A stretch of 33,988 nt of DNA from a virus: IMG/VR virus record IMGVR_UViG_3300031578_000195, positions 1-33,988 of that record. One strand, given 5' to 3'. Position 1 is the stretch's first letter. The number at the start of each line of letters is the position of its first letter. Made by a program: the position numbers and the translations under genes. Under the pieces are notes generated by a model, which was not told where the DNA came from, ran no database searches, and saw only the letters and a program-made list of their open reading frames with translations. Positions 9,101 through 15,161 of this stretch are shown in pieces.

Positions 9101-9128
9101 CTTTTGAGTTGAGTGTTTTACGTTGCAT
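3192..9128 (-). CDS. Giant portal protein fused to polyvalent effector-like modules
   Basis: This 1978-residue protein is about four times the usual portal length. Residues 1 to about 505 match the DUF1073 portal family, the dodecameric DNA gate of the capsid. A Pro/Gln/Gly-rich linker follows (about 505-565). Then come modules bounded by a recurring spacer (HPRGQPEN-GEF type) near residues 568, 869, 1047, 1355 and 1684: an unknown module (583-865); a module opening LTHYSRTPNITALNP that resembles ART-like domains (888-1040); a region ending in a GNAT acetyltransferase fold (EQGHGHASKAL near 1269-1279, LLRWYSRHGF); a zeta-toxin-like kinase with P-loop GGGSGAGKG (K1504), DPDG and RAMMRYENTGRY; and a module starting TVLFEVAPDP (1700-1978). 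The start overlaps the upstream stop as TAATG. The portal assignment is firm, the kinase and GNAT good, and the ART-like call tentative. Virion injection of the modules is inference. Confidence 0.85.
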   Translation of the reverse strand: MQRKTLNSKALQQMPSARELAQQHRMAMKRAIARLKQESNSFPVMDKTKTWSIPKPPPGVVPESVLMAMDEAPDGYSGWAMQNALFAEGQAFLGYPYLAELSQRPEYRIISETWAQEMTRKWVRLVSTGSSDIEDKEDKLKEIEAEMKRLKVQDCFRKCTELDGLFGRAQIYIDLGVDSKDRDELKSPIGDGAATSRLSKAKVKKNSLKSLRVIEPVWTYPNSYNANDPLKADFFKPSTWFVMGQEIHTTRLLTFIGRPMPDLLKPAYSFGGLSLSQMTKPYIDNWLRTRQSVSDAISNYSIMVLLTDMAALMDEGAATDLVDRAEFFNVTRDNRGLMLADKNSEELTNVSMPLSGLDHLQAQSQEHMSSPSQIPLVKLTGISPSGLNATSEYEVSVFYNKVEAQQVAYFTENLSKILNFIQLSLYGVVDPEIGFVFEPLEAMDPAEIATQRKTEGDTDIAYINAGVISPLEARTRLASDEESPYAALDLSEEALPEPPQQPGQETDENGNPMDHQDAEGGTDKPDAPAATGGAVPQGNQAAEKGNKPVQSKPVAGAHDSAEFVEEEHPRDDGGKFTQKERGDAIKNYTGTPTVAKSGSGKTYYAQYGNEEAFFIKPVKQGDGSYKTSLVIKGLQQTFDYEPLYKGDISFTENEINTFNKADDVERAKMVLKKSLDIPEASTEEKQQRETWRQADKQKREESQKQLESTQNNVYGSMLPEGMQQYLHKNLLEKLKSSVDFEISSNGAKSPREVFRSEDVNKAGQAAVLEAISREAVKRGAKFDYVSSKSRRTGGSQYLKMPNGLLWRISDHELPETPARNFNRSEGLTGRWDRELILDDWRSKPMSEYMDELFGNSDQAHDIAMDFNPNHNKEDGEFAKGTGEASGRKNLASTSSGLPVDASGNVELTHYSRTPNITALNPHMYGSGLRGAESARMQSDPHNWVSRSFHYVGPHRKEAGLGRIKYTSKLPASKLYDLAHDPDHIKKNLDYGNANEQNAINVYEKAIKDAGYEGYWVNNPQFGGIVAATFNALPVTQAQDAEFNESDHPRGQPDNAGQFTSSAGSSKIHEAATHFASLPQDVIDNYDWDDIHKAGGRAGYELHEARKLAPKSADKLKRVNDSNTFSLHDSQEYVANIDGVHFGITKQEDPDEPDDESKFVYAYQRLDDPDTKLIGTTTDDKEELFKELHKAVAASKPVEAAPERNVLKLSGKKVDPVQRDKQLKPFFSDFLKAGFRNPLDDTEVIIGKAGVELKPTSEGNVHISFIRSLEQGHGHASKALDTVCELADKHGVTLDLEAAPMPHYVENQDTAMSKSQLLRWYSRHGFVEQKQRGNHDHMVRLPKGKAVGDAWNEADHPRGQPENKGEFAKASGGSAQTTAIKYPEHKSPDGKSGKIVSHGTESKYSGLHTAYVGGKPLGDFRSLAEAKTKMDSHFGGANTEQHFSTTPKKTLPDNSPLLVESRSDHSKEAQSERVSIALHAFANAKPVTGRKPVLYVMGGGSGAGKGYLLHMLQEEGKVPTRNDGAVMIDPDGIKTSMKRYKQVFAAGDYRASAIVHEDSSALSKDILKAAKEGHYDIVFDVTMSDHDKGIKRIQEFKDAGYTVKMFNVVVDPKLALKRAMMRYENTGRYVDPAMLNLAHKNFGAALPDYEKLVDEFETYSNNDKMKLERSSKDRLAGDDWNESQHPRGQPENAGEFAKGTGGSKPKLQKRPVTASTKRTVLFEVAPDPHSERIEKGINGGVTRVHSDLSARWNKVDPQTRTKISIEVLNDVLPEVLKKTGAEGKVHMQYGGYGADTNPSVSLVLGKGTSDEQADLLTRSLGAILSQDSMMRVAKKPFTGSTEMGAVIVKVPKNIGYKDVQSMYNTLRASVLDVRGNPLINGHTTDAGRMIILVDKDTEENLATRVNKALNDKFEVGHDTLNVSWPEKGDDNYGFSRQDQSGRGLSRTPLRKWINSVRAETTGQLQRHLKQYEREQAGNR

Positions 9129-9346
9129 TACTCACTGTCCTTGAAAGAATTTTTAGATACAAGTGATGCTTCCACTCGCATATCAACTTCTAGGAATGCT
9201 TCTTCAACCTTCATCACATCATTCATATGCACGATGCACAAATAAGATGTGGGTGTTTCACCATCACGTGTTGCAACCATGGTCGTGATCTTTCCAGACT
9301 CAACACTATTGATCAAGTCCCTCACATGTTTGCCCTTGATAATCAT
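9128..9346 (-). CDS. Small head-region protein, unknown
   Basis: This 72-residue protein (MIIKGKHVRDLINSVESGKI...) lies between the portal and another small gene. It overlaps the portal start as TAATG and the upstream stop as ATGA, so translation is probably coupled. It has predicted beta strands (MVATRDGE, SYLCIVHMND) and an acidic helix. No family is recognised. Confidence 0.65.
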   Translation of the reverse strand: MIIKGKHVRDLINSVESGKITTMVATRDGETPTSYLCIVHMNDVMKVEEAFLEVDMRVEASLVSKNSFKDSE

Positions 9347-9561
9347 TTGCCAGTCACCTGTATGGATTTCTCTACATGTGTTGCCTTCAACTCATTGGCA
9401 TAAACCCACTCACTGAAACGCCGGTCTTCAGACCAGTAGACAACTCGATACTGAATTCCATCCAGCATGTACATGATGCCATCAATGCGCCCTGTCTTGC
9501 TGATAGGCACAATGTTCACTGTCTGGCCAAGTGAGAATCCAAAATCAACTTGTTCACTCAC
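9343..9561 (-). CDS. Small SH3/KOW-like beta protein
   Basis: This 72-residue protein starts at GTG 9561, supported by AAAGGAG 7 nt upstream and a TAGTG overlap with the terminase stop. The pattern GQTVNIVPISKTGRIDGI followed by YRVVYWSEDRRFSEWVYANEL resembles small SH3/Tudor-like barrels that are common beside phage head genes. The fold is inferred from sequence pattern alone and the function is unknown. Confidence 0.6.
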   Translation of the reverse strand: MSEQVDFGFSLGQTVNIVPISKTGRIDGIMYMLDGIQYRVVYWSEDRRFSEWVYANELKATHVEKSIQVTGK

Positions 9562-11201
9562 TATCTTCTCCTTTGCATCATTCTCTGCATCATTGCACCA
9601 CTGATTTTTACCGTGTGTGCTTTGTGTGGAGCATTACGCATCATCACACTGTCTGCCAAGTTAGGTGACTTCGCACCTTCAGGTACTTTGTCTATCAGCA
9701 TCTTGCCTGCACCATCCTGTGTGTAGACTGGCTGTGACAATTCAATTACCAGACGATCCCTGTTTCTGCATGTTGGCGATATGGAAATGATCTTGCTGGG
9801 ATCACACGGTTTGCCTTCAACTACCCATCTGTATGTGTTGCGGAAACGTGTACGCAATCCAAACCATGCCTGTGCCTTCAGGTTCTTGAAATAATCAAGG
9901 TTGGTCCTGTTGGTTCCTTCAACAAGTTTGTCTGGATCAACTACAGCAGCACTGCCACGAAATGGAATGATCTGTATCTTGTTGTCCACACCACGTGCTT
10001 CATTGATCACACGTGCATCACCTTTCACACCTGCCCCCAGTCCGTCTTCATCGTATGCAAAACGTGTAACTCCATACTCATCACATAATTCAAACGATTT
10101 TTGCACTGACTTGAATATGTCTGAACCTTTGCCGGTCCACTCATCCACATCCTGTATCAGTATTCCTTTTTGTGTGCATAGTGAGCACTTGTCACCTTGA
10201 TCCCCAACGTCCATGGCACTGAACAGATCACCAGTGATTTTTATGCCTAGTCTTGTGTGGGCATCAATTGCTGCCATCACCCATGCACTGGGGATAATGA
10301 CATTCTCGACACTGGCCATGTAGTCAATGTCATATTCTTGTGCAATTACGATAGGATCATACTTGTCTTGCAGCTTCTCATACCACTGTTGATCTTTACG
10401 TGGATCATCTTTCCAGTGAAATGTGAACACTGATATTTTTCCACTGAAGCGTTTAACAGCAAATGGATTAGCCCTGCCATTGACTGATGACAAATCAATT
10501 CTGCAATCCGTAGTGGATGCCAGTGACATGTCCACTGACTCAGGTTGTTCCAAGTGTGCAGACTCATCCACAAAGTAAACTGCACATCTGTCACCACGTC
10601 CAATACTGTTGCCTGCCTCACCAGTCATTGCACTGCCAGTGTCTGGAAACAACATACGCATGAATGGATCAGTCTTGCCACGTACCCAACCTGCTCTGAA
10701 TTCTACTGGTAGATGATCTACAAATTCACGTGCTTTCCAGAACAGTGATTTTGGATCACCTAGCTTGTCTACATAGTCTTCCTTGCGGCTACCATATCCA
10801 ACCTTGAAGCCTTGCAGGAAGATGCATAGTGTGCACCCAAGACTAACAGTAAGCCACGATACACCTTCATCACGTGACTTCTCAATCAGTCCGTCTTCTG
10901 AATTGTGCATCTTGGCCAGTATCCACTCCAGACATTCCACTTGTTTCGGGAATGGTATGAACGGAAACTTGGTCTGCATGCGCTTGCCATTCTTGTTACG
11001 CTTCATGGCAAACCGTGGATCAAACGTGATTCCCCAGTCGATGATGAACTGTATGGGATTCTCTGCGTAGAACAGTTTAAGATTGCTCAGTACTTCACCA
11101 GTCTTGTCTGTGCGTATCTTGTTTAACAGGAATGCTCTGTGTTCATACACCTCAGTGTAATCAGGATTCTTCCAGTCAATTTCAAACGTCTGGACACTCA
11201 C
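9561..11201 (-). CDS. terL: Terminase large subunit
   Basis: This 546-residue ATPase-nuclease drives DNA into the prohead and cuts the concatemer. It has an atypical Walker A, EKSRDEGVSW (107-116), and Walker B VYFVDES (208-214) with the catalytic glutamate. An RNase H-like nuclease follows, with candidate acidic residues in SAMDVGDQGD (about 328-337) and FAYDEDGLGAG (381-391). The length is usual for the family. The start is GTG 11201, overlapping the small-subunit stop as GTGA. The order TerS-TerL-portal is the classic packaging module. Confidence 0.95.
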   Translation of the reverse strand: MSVQTFEIDWKNPDYTEVYEHRAFLLNKIRTDKTGEVLSNLKLFYAENPIQFIIDWGITFDPRFAMKRNKNGKRMQTKFPFIPFPKQVECLEWILAKMHNSEDGLIEKSRDEGVSWLTVSLGCTLCIFLQGFKVGYGSRKEDYVDKLGDPKSLFWKAREFVDHLPVEFRAGWVRGKTDPFMRMLFPDTGSAMTGEAGNSIGRGDRCAVYFVDESAHLEQPESVDMSLASTTDCRIDLSSVNGRANPFAVKRFSGKISVFTFHWKDDPRKDQQWYEKLQDKYDPIVIAQEYDIDYMASVENVIIPSAWVMAAIDAHTRLGIKITGDLFSAMDVGDQGDKCSLCTQKGILIQDVDEWTGKGSDIFKSVQKSFELCDEYGVTRFAYDEDGLGAGVKGDARVINEARGVDNKIQIIPFRGSAAVVDPDKLVEGTNRTNLDYFKNLKAQAWFGLRTRFRNTYRWVVEGKPCDPSKIISISPTCRNRDRLVIELSQPVYTQDGAGKMLIDKVPEGAKSPNLADSVMMRNAPHKAHTVKISGAMMQRMMQRRR

Positions 11202-11887
11202 CGCGCATCCATCAACTGTTTGTAAAAGTCACTGAGTGCTTCACCAGTGAGTTGTCCGTGTGCAACTGATACTGGAATTGGTACACCATTAGGACCACTC
11301 AACTCACTACGTACAGTCTCTCTGTATGTGTTCGGGAAACGTGCCGACATGATCTTGCCCCACAGTCCTGCATTGAATGCACTGGCTGGTAAATCTAGTG
11401 CTCTCTTGGCCTTTCTTTCGTGCCATGCTTGGCTGTGTGTTGTTGCTTTCTTCAAGGCTTCGGAAAACTCACTGTGTACTTTAGCCCATTCATACAGTGT
11501 ATCAACACAGACGTTTAACTCACTGGCAATTTCTTCCTTACTGTATCCTTCTCTTCCCCACATCACTACTTGCTCACACAAATCCTGTGAGTACTTGGTT
11601 GGTCTGCCACCTGCATGTCTGTCTGAGTAGTTTGTCTCTACTTGTGTGTTTTCACCATACACTGGTTCCAGATCATTCTTGATGTCACTCTGTGGATTTG
11701 GTGTCACAGTTTTATGTGCATTTCTTCCAGTATGAATACTGCTGTTATCCCCAGTGCGAACATTATTACGAGTGTGATTATCAGCAGTCCTAGCAGACAC
11801 TGACTTAACACCAGACATATTCTTACCAGATGTCTGATGATTATCATTTTTTGTTGCCACCCTGCTTTTCAGTTGTTTGCGTTCCAT
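11198..11887 (-). CDS. terS: Terminase small subunit
   Basis: This 229-residue protein is immediately upstream of terL and overlaps it by 4 nt. The first 90 residues are an Asn/Thr/Ser-rich, probably disordered extension. Residues about 94-145 form a helix-turn-helix DNA-binding domain (GRPTKYSQDLCEQVV, GYSKEEIASELNVCVDTLYEW), typical of small terminases that recognise the packaging site. The C-terminal part resembles the oligomerisation region. The long N-terminal extension is unusual; an internal ATG at residue 24 is possible. The function call rests on the HTH and the gene order. Confidence 0.85.
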   Translation of the reverse strand: MERKQLKSRVATKNDNHQTSGKNMSGVKSVSARTADNHTRNNVRTGDNSSIHTGRNAHKTVTPNPQSDIKNDLEPVYGENTQVETNYSDRHAGGRPTKYSQDLCEQVVMWGREGYSKEEIASELNVCVDTLYEWAKVHSEFSEALKKATTHSQAWHERKAKRALDLPASAFNAGLWGKIMSARFPNTYRETVRSELSGPNGVPIPVSVAHGQLTGEALSDFYKQLMDAR

Positions 11888-11943
11888 TATGGATACTCCA
11901 GACGATTGTAGTGGACCATGCCACTATTCTATGCTGTGTTGCT

Positions 11944-11975
11944 TATGATAAATTATATCGTATGATAAATTATAT
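11944..11975 (-). repeat. Tandem 15-bp direct repeat containing -10 boxes
   Basis: The 15-mer TATGATAAATTATAT occurs at 11944-11958 and again at 11961-11975, a 17-bp period. On the minus strand each copy contains TATAAT. The pair lies about 60-90 nt upstream of terS. It could be an operator with two protein sites, or overlapping promoters, though no good -35 box is seen at the proper spacing. Confidence 0.55.
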
Positions 11976-12011
11976 GGGATGTGAGTTGATGTGACACACC
12001 AACAAGAATGA

Positions 12012-12106
12012 ATACACAGATGGCAACTGTTAATGATACGGACAGACTGGTTTTAAATCATTTGCCGTGAAATTTTTGTCTGTCTAACAATTGCCCATCT
12101 GTGTAT
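12012..12106 (-). ncRNA. Long hairpin upstream of terS (structure 1)
   Basis: Arms 12012-12032 and 12085-12106 are complementary over 21 bp with one bulge. The pairing is extended inside by GACAGAC (12041-12047) and GTCTGTC (12078-12084). In minus-strand RNA the one non-Watson-Crick position is a G-U pair, whereas plus-strand RNA would have a mismatch. This suggests the functional molecule, if RNA, is the minus transcript. Alternatively it is a DNA site for terminase. Confidence 0.5.
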
Positions 12107-12108
12107 GC

Positions 12109-12248
12109 ACTATGTAATGGTCTGCCGACTATGCTCTCACAAAGGGTTATGGCCTCATGTCGAAGGACCATCTTTTTCGCTAGAGTTTTTTGTGTCCAAG
12201 GTAACACGTTACTCCCACGTAAGCATAGCCAGCAGACCGTTACATAGT
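12109..12248 (-). ncRNA. Long hairpin upstream of terS (structure 2)
   Basis: Arms 12109-12135 and 12222-12248 (27 nt each) pair at 26 of 27 positions in minus-strand RNA, two of them G-U, with one mismatch. The 86-nt apical part holds further small inverted repeats (GTAAC/GTTAC and GGTCC/GGCC). It directly adjoins structure 1. No tRNA features such as a T-loop or CCA end were found. No protein frame in this region looks real. Confidence 0.5.
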
Positions 12249-12258
12249 ACAAATACAA

Positions 12259-12293
12259 AGCCACCAAGAACGTTGCCCGTTTACTTGGTGGCT
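12259..12293 (-). terminator. Hairpin, possible attenuator
   Basis: GCCACCAAG (12260-12268) and CTTGGTGGC (12284-12292) form a perfect stem, 10 bp with the flanking A-T pair. On the minus strand it is followed by TTTGTATTTG, a weak T-tract. It lies only about 20 nt downstream of a good promoter's expected start, so it may attenuate transcription toward terS. Confidence 0.5.
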
Positions 12294-12319
12294 ATTCTGC
12301 TTCTACTCAGTAGAGGCGT

Positions 12320-12347
12320 ATTTTAATGGTAAAAACCTAAAAGTCAA
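12320..12347 (-). promoter_or_regulatory. Sigma70-like promoter facing terS
   Basis: On the minus strand TTGACT (12347-12342) and TAAAAT (12325-12320) are 16 nt apart, the same spacing as the three promoters in the accessory region. The expected start near 12313 would give a transcript that includes the hairpins and then terS and the head genes. Confidence 0.55.
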
Positions 12348-12390
12348 TCACATATAATGTTTTTGCAGTGTGTTAGGTGTCTGAAGCACA

Positions 12391-12693
12391 TTAAGTGTTT
12401 GATTCTTTTTTTGGTATTGGTGACACACCAAGTATGGAAGTCCAGCTTAAATCTGGTGGTTGTGTAGCTGCTTTGGCCTTCTTCTCTTTGTTCTTTTTGT
12501 AGCCCAGTTCTCTGGCTGCTTTCCAACATTCCAGACAGTCTGGCAACCTGTCACCAATAGCATGCATGAGTTTACCTACCAATGCTGGATCACGCCCTTT
12601 GTAAAATACCTTGCGGCGATAGTGATAGAAGCCCTTGTCGGGGAATGATCCACCACATTTCCTGCATGTGAACAGTTCTTCATCAGTATCCAT
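12391..12693 (-). CDS. Small zinc-ribbon protein
   Basis: This 100-residue protein starts at ATG 12693 (MDTDEELFTCRKCGGSFPDKG), preceded by AGG. A Cys4 site is formed by CRKC near residues 10-13 and CLEC near 64-67. Between them is a basic aromatic segment (YHYRRKVFYKGRDP). The C-terminal tail is Lys/Ala-rich. The first 11 nt overlap the end of the collar-like gene. The fold suggests nucleic-acid or protein binding; the role is unknown. Confidence 0.7.
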   Translation of the reverse strand: MDTDEELFTCRKCGGSFPDKGFYHYRRKVFYKGRDPALVGKLMHAIGDRLPDCLECWKAARELGYKKNKEKKAKAATQPPDLSWTSILGVSPIPKKESNT

Positions 12694-12943
12694 GATATGC
12701 CTGTCTATAAACAATTAAAACTTCTTCCCAATCGTCTGGTAATTTTGGGAGCTTGAAATATTCACCAACTTCCATACCTGCTTCTTCAGTATACACATCA
12801 CCTATTGTTGCATACAACTCAGGATACTCCTTAACGCTCAGTGATTGGCCGGTAATAAGGAGCATGTTTGCAGGTATGCAATCAAACAGTTTTCTTGGAA
12901 ACAGGGTGCCTACAGGGTATGGGCAAAATGTTATATTGGTCAT
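12683..12943 (-). CDS. Tail-collar-domain micro-protein
   Basis: This 86-residue protein resembles the phage tail collar domain (PF07484), usually found near the N- or C-terminus of tail fibres. The pattern is VGTLFPRKLFDCIPANMLLITGQSLSVKEYPELYATIG, then FKLPKLPDD. Here the domain stands alone with no fibre attached. It overlaps the genes on both sides (ATGA upstream). It may be a small virion protein or a domain that assembles with a separate fibre. Domain assignment is moderately sure. Confidence 0.65.
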   Translation of the reverse strand: MTNITFCPYPVGTLFPRKLFDCIPANMLLITGQSLSVKEYPELYATIGDVYTEEAGMEVGEYFKLPKLPDDWEEVLIVYRQAYHGY

Positions 12944-13107
12944 GATGTCTTCAACTCCGTCTTGCTGATCATGTTATCGCCTTGTGAATCCTCCACCAGT
13001 CGCATGATGTCATCAGCAACATCACGTGCAAAGTCATCACCAGTGACCATGATGTGTGTTTCATGTGTAGTGTCATCACACTCAATCATTATGTGTGCCG
13101 TACTCAT
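12940..13107 (-). CDS. Small acidic protein, unknown
   Basis: This 55-residue frame (MSTAHIMIECDDTTHETHIMV...) starts at ATG 13107. It overlaps the 170-residue gene's stop (ATGA) and its own stop overlaps the collar gene start (ATGA). This doubly coupled arrangement supports a real gene despite its size. It is rich in Asp and His, with no recognised family. Confidence 0.6.
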   Translation of the reverse strand: MSTAHIMIECDDTTHETHIMVTGDDFARDVADDIMRLVEDSQGDNMISKTELKTS

Positions 13108-13616
13108 GATTTGTGCATTGCATTTCTGATTTCACAGTAAACATCTGTGGCACGTGGTGAGTTGTGTGGGTACACCAGAACCACCTTCTTAACACCTTTA
13201 TCATGCTCTACATAGACGTTGTGAGGTGTGGCAATTTCCACACTGATTGTCTTTGGCTTTGGTTTATTCCATGTCAGAATCTCTGTGTTTAACCAACACT
13301 GTGTTCCATCATCACAGTGTCCCTGTAACATTGTCTCATTAACATGTATAGCACCAACCCCAAATCCTTCACCTGTTCTGATCACATACAGCCTGTCCCA
13401 TCTGAACACTGGTTTGTTCTCAATGATGCAAACAGCAAATGTGATTTCACCTCTCACCATTGGATCACAGGCTAACAGTCCGGGCACACCAAACCAGTAG
13501 GTGTTTGGATCAAAGTCTTTGCCATTGAAACGAACACAGTGATATGGCATTACTGTTGTTCCCTCACACATGTCTACAACACGTGCGTACTCTCTGAATA
13601 TGTCTGATTTTTTCAT
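13104..13616 (-). CDS. Conserved-looking phage protein, unknown
   Basis: This 170-residue protein (MKKSDIFREYARVVDMCEGTTVMPYHCVRF...) appears to be a mostly beta globular domain with several Cys and Trp residues. ATG 13616 overlaps the upstream stop, and the downstream end overlaps by ATGA. I recognise no domain. Its place between small virion-type genes and zinc-ribbon genes does not decide a function. Confidence 0.65.
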   Translation of the reverse strand: MKKSDIFREYARVVDMCEGTTVMPYHCVRFNGKDFDPNTYWFGVPGLLACDPMVRGEITFAVCIIENKPVFRWDRLYVIRTGEGFGVGAIHVNETMLQGHCDDGTQCWLNTEILTWNKPKPKTISVEIATPHNVYVEHDKGVKKVVLVYPHNSPRATDVYCEIRNAMHKS

Positions 13617-13963
13617 GCTATAAACTCCTTATCTCCGATTGTGTAGGTACAGGGTACAAAGACCATTGGCCTACGTTTAGACAACTCCCATTCCAGCATC
13701 TCACCCTTCATTGGTCCAAACTTGTATAACTCAATTGGCTTTGCATTGTCTTCAAAGTACTTCTTAACATATGCCTCAGTGGAAGGTATGAATGTGATCC
13801 ACTGAATAGAGATATTTCCATTACTGTCTATGCCAGCATTCAGTGGTGCCCTGAATGTTGGGTACACACGTTTTTCATTCACACGTTTTATTGGTGTCTT
13901 TCGCACCTTCCTTTGTTGCATTGTTGGTCGTCTGAATGATACCTTGCGTGTGCGAATTCTCAT
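13613..13963 (-). CDS. Basic small protein, unknown
   Basis: The chosen start, ATG 13963 (MRIRTRKVSFRRPTMQQRK), has AGGAG 6 nt upstream; a longer frame would run into the zinc-ribbon gene. The 116-residue product has a strongly basic N-terminus (residues 1-40) and a more globular C-terminal part (YKFGPMKGEMLEWELSKRRP). The basic tail could contact nucleic acid. No family is recognised. Confidence 0.65.
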   Translation of the reverse strand: MRIRTRKVSFRRPTMQQRKVRKTPIKRVNEKRVYPTFRAPLNAGIDSNGNISIQWITFIPSTEAYVKKYFEDNAKPIELYKFGPMKGEMLEWELSKRRPMVFVPCTYTIGDKEFIA

Positions 13964-13971
13964 TACAACTC

Positions 13972-14172
13972 CTATGAACTTAACACAGTGTCTGCTGGCA
14001 ACCACTCCCCACAACTGTCTTCTTCACCCAATGGTGGTTGTGGGAATGCAGACACTGGTAACACCTCTTTAGTTGCTGTGTTGTATGAAACTATAAATAC
14101 GTGTGGTGCATGTGCACGACACACATTATGTTTCTTACCATAGTGTCTGCAATTACCACAAATCTGTTTCAT
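13972..14172 (-). CDS. Small zinc-binding protein
   Basis: This 66-residue protein starts at ATG 14172, which overlaps the upstream stop as ATGA. It begins MKQICGNCRHYGKKHNVCRAH: two Cys, a spaced third Cys, and His or a later Cys (DSCGEW) form a likely zinc site. Short CxxC proteins of this kind are common in phages. The role is unknown. Confidence 0.7.
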   Translation of the reverse strand: MKQICGNCRHYGKKHNVCRAHAPHVFIVSYNTATKEVLPVSAFPQPPLGEEDSCGEWLPADTVLSS

Positions 14173-15161
14173 CTTGGGCACTCATTGCACTGGCGCTTGT
14201 CGGCATCCTTGTCGTCAGGATAGCATGCACAGTTGCTTTCTGGTTGTTCGGCCATGCGGTGGATTATTTCCAAGGCCCACCTCACATGCGTAATTCCACA
14301 ATTCACTTCTTTGTATACTTCTTTCAGCACTTCCCTGCGCCACTGTGCTTTCTGCTCTGCAAGCCAGTTTGAGCTATTGGTGGAGGCGAGGATAGACGCA
14401 GCTCTTTCAGCACATGCACTACAGACATTGCACTTGCAACTATTATCTTTAGAAAACCATCCCCGCAACCGTGCATTCTCAGCCTGAAGCTGCTCTACCT
14501 GCTCAACATAGAATGCACAATCTTCGGCAGTAACAGGTTCTAGCAACTCGTGGCTTTTATACCCCTGCGAGAACTGTGGCACTCGTTCCTCTGAGAATTT
14601 CATTACCACTTGCTGCTGAAGCTGCTCAATAAGCTCCTTGTCGGCAGGATAGAACTTCTCCTTAACGATGGTTACTTTACCGGCAGTAGCGGCTGCGAGT
14701 TCGGACTGTAGCTGCCGAATGCGCTTATCCAAGTCGTTGTAGCCAACCTGAAGATTCTTGGCGTTGGCGATCCAGCAGTCCCGTTCCTCGGTCATTGCCT
14801 TCAGTTGCTTTTGAAGCTGCTCGACTTGGGATTGGAGCTTATCTACTTTCTTAAATGGTTTAACTTTCCACTTAGAATAATTCTGGTCGCCCGTTGCTAT
14901 ATGCTCCAAGTTACCATTTCTTGAGGTTTTGAATTTACCTTTGGGTAAGAATGTCTGGTCAAACTGACCGTGCCACTTACCATATTCAGTTGGTGTGCCG
15001 TCCGAATACGTAGTTGGCCCACATGCGCTGCACAGTTTCATAGCTTTCTTTTCCTCGATACCTGTCCAGTCGAAGAGCTCTGCAAATACTTCAGGATAGC
15101 TCTGTGCGGCTAAAGCAGTATTTTCAACACACCCGCAGTTGTCACACTGGAATAAACTCAT
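14169..15161 (-). CDS. Zinc-ribbon and coiled-coil phage protein
   Basis: This 330-residue protein starts at ATG 15161 with AAGGAG, overlapping the upstream stop as ATGA. It opens with MSLFQCDNCGCVENTA and a partner CSACG (residues about 44-48), a zinc ribbon seen in phage proteins. A long coiled coil follows (about 105-170 and 190-250, Gln/Leu rich). Two more Cys clusters lie near the C-terminus (CKCNVCSAC and CYPDDKDADKRQCNEC). Third codon positions are richer in G and C than in neighbouring genes, suggesting a separate origin. Function is unknown. Confidence 0.7.
   Translation of the reverse strand: MSLFQCDNCGCVENTALAAQSYPEVFAELFDWTGIEEKKAMKLCSACGPTTYSDGTPTEYGKWHGQFDQTFLPKGKFKTSRNGNLEHIATGDQNYSKWKVKPFKKVDKLQSQVEQLQKQLKAMTEERDCWIANAKNLQVGYNDLDKRIRQLQSELAAATAGKVTIVKEKFYPADKELIEQLQQQVVMKFSEERVPQFSQGYKSHELLEPVTAEDCAFYVEQVEQLQAENARLRGWFSKDNSCKCNVCSACAERAASILASTNSSNWLAEQKAQWRREVLKEVYKEVNCGITHVRWALEIIHRMAEQPESNCACYPDDKDADKRQCNECPR

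Noticed and set aside
12109-12248. Possible tRNA gene, because GGTCTGC and GCAGACC could form an acceptor-like stem
   Set aside because: The distance is about 120 nt, there is no T-loop motif, no anticodon arm in place and no CCA end.
12058-12267. A 69-codon minus-strand frame in the terS upstream region
   Set aside because: It runs through the arms of both hairpins, lacks a ribosome site and has no plausible protein pattern.
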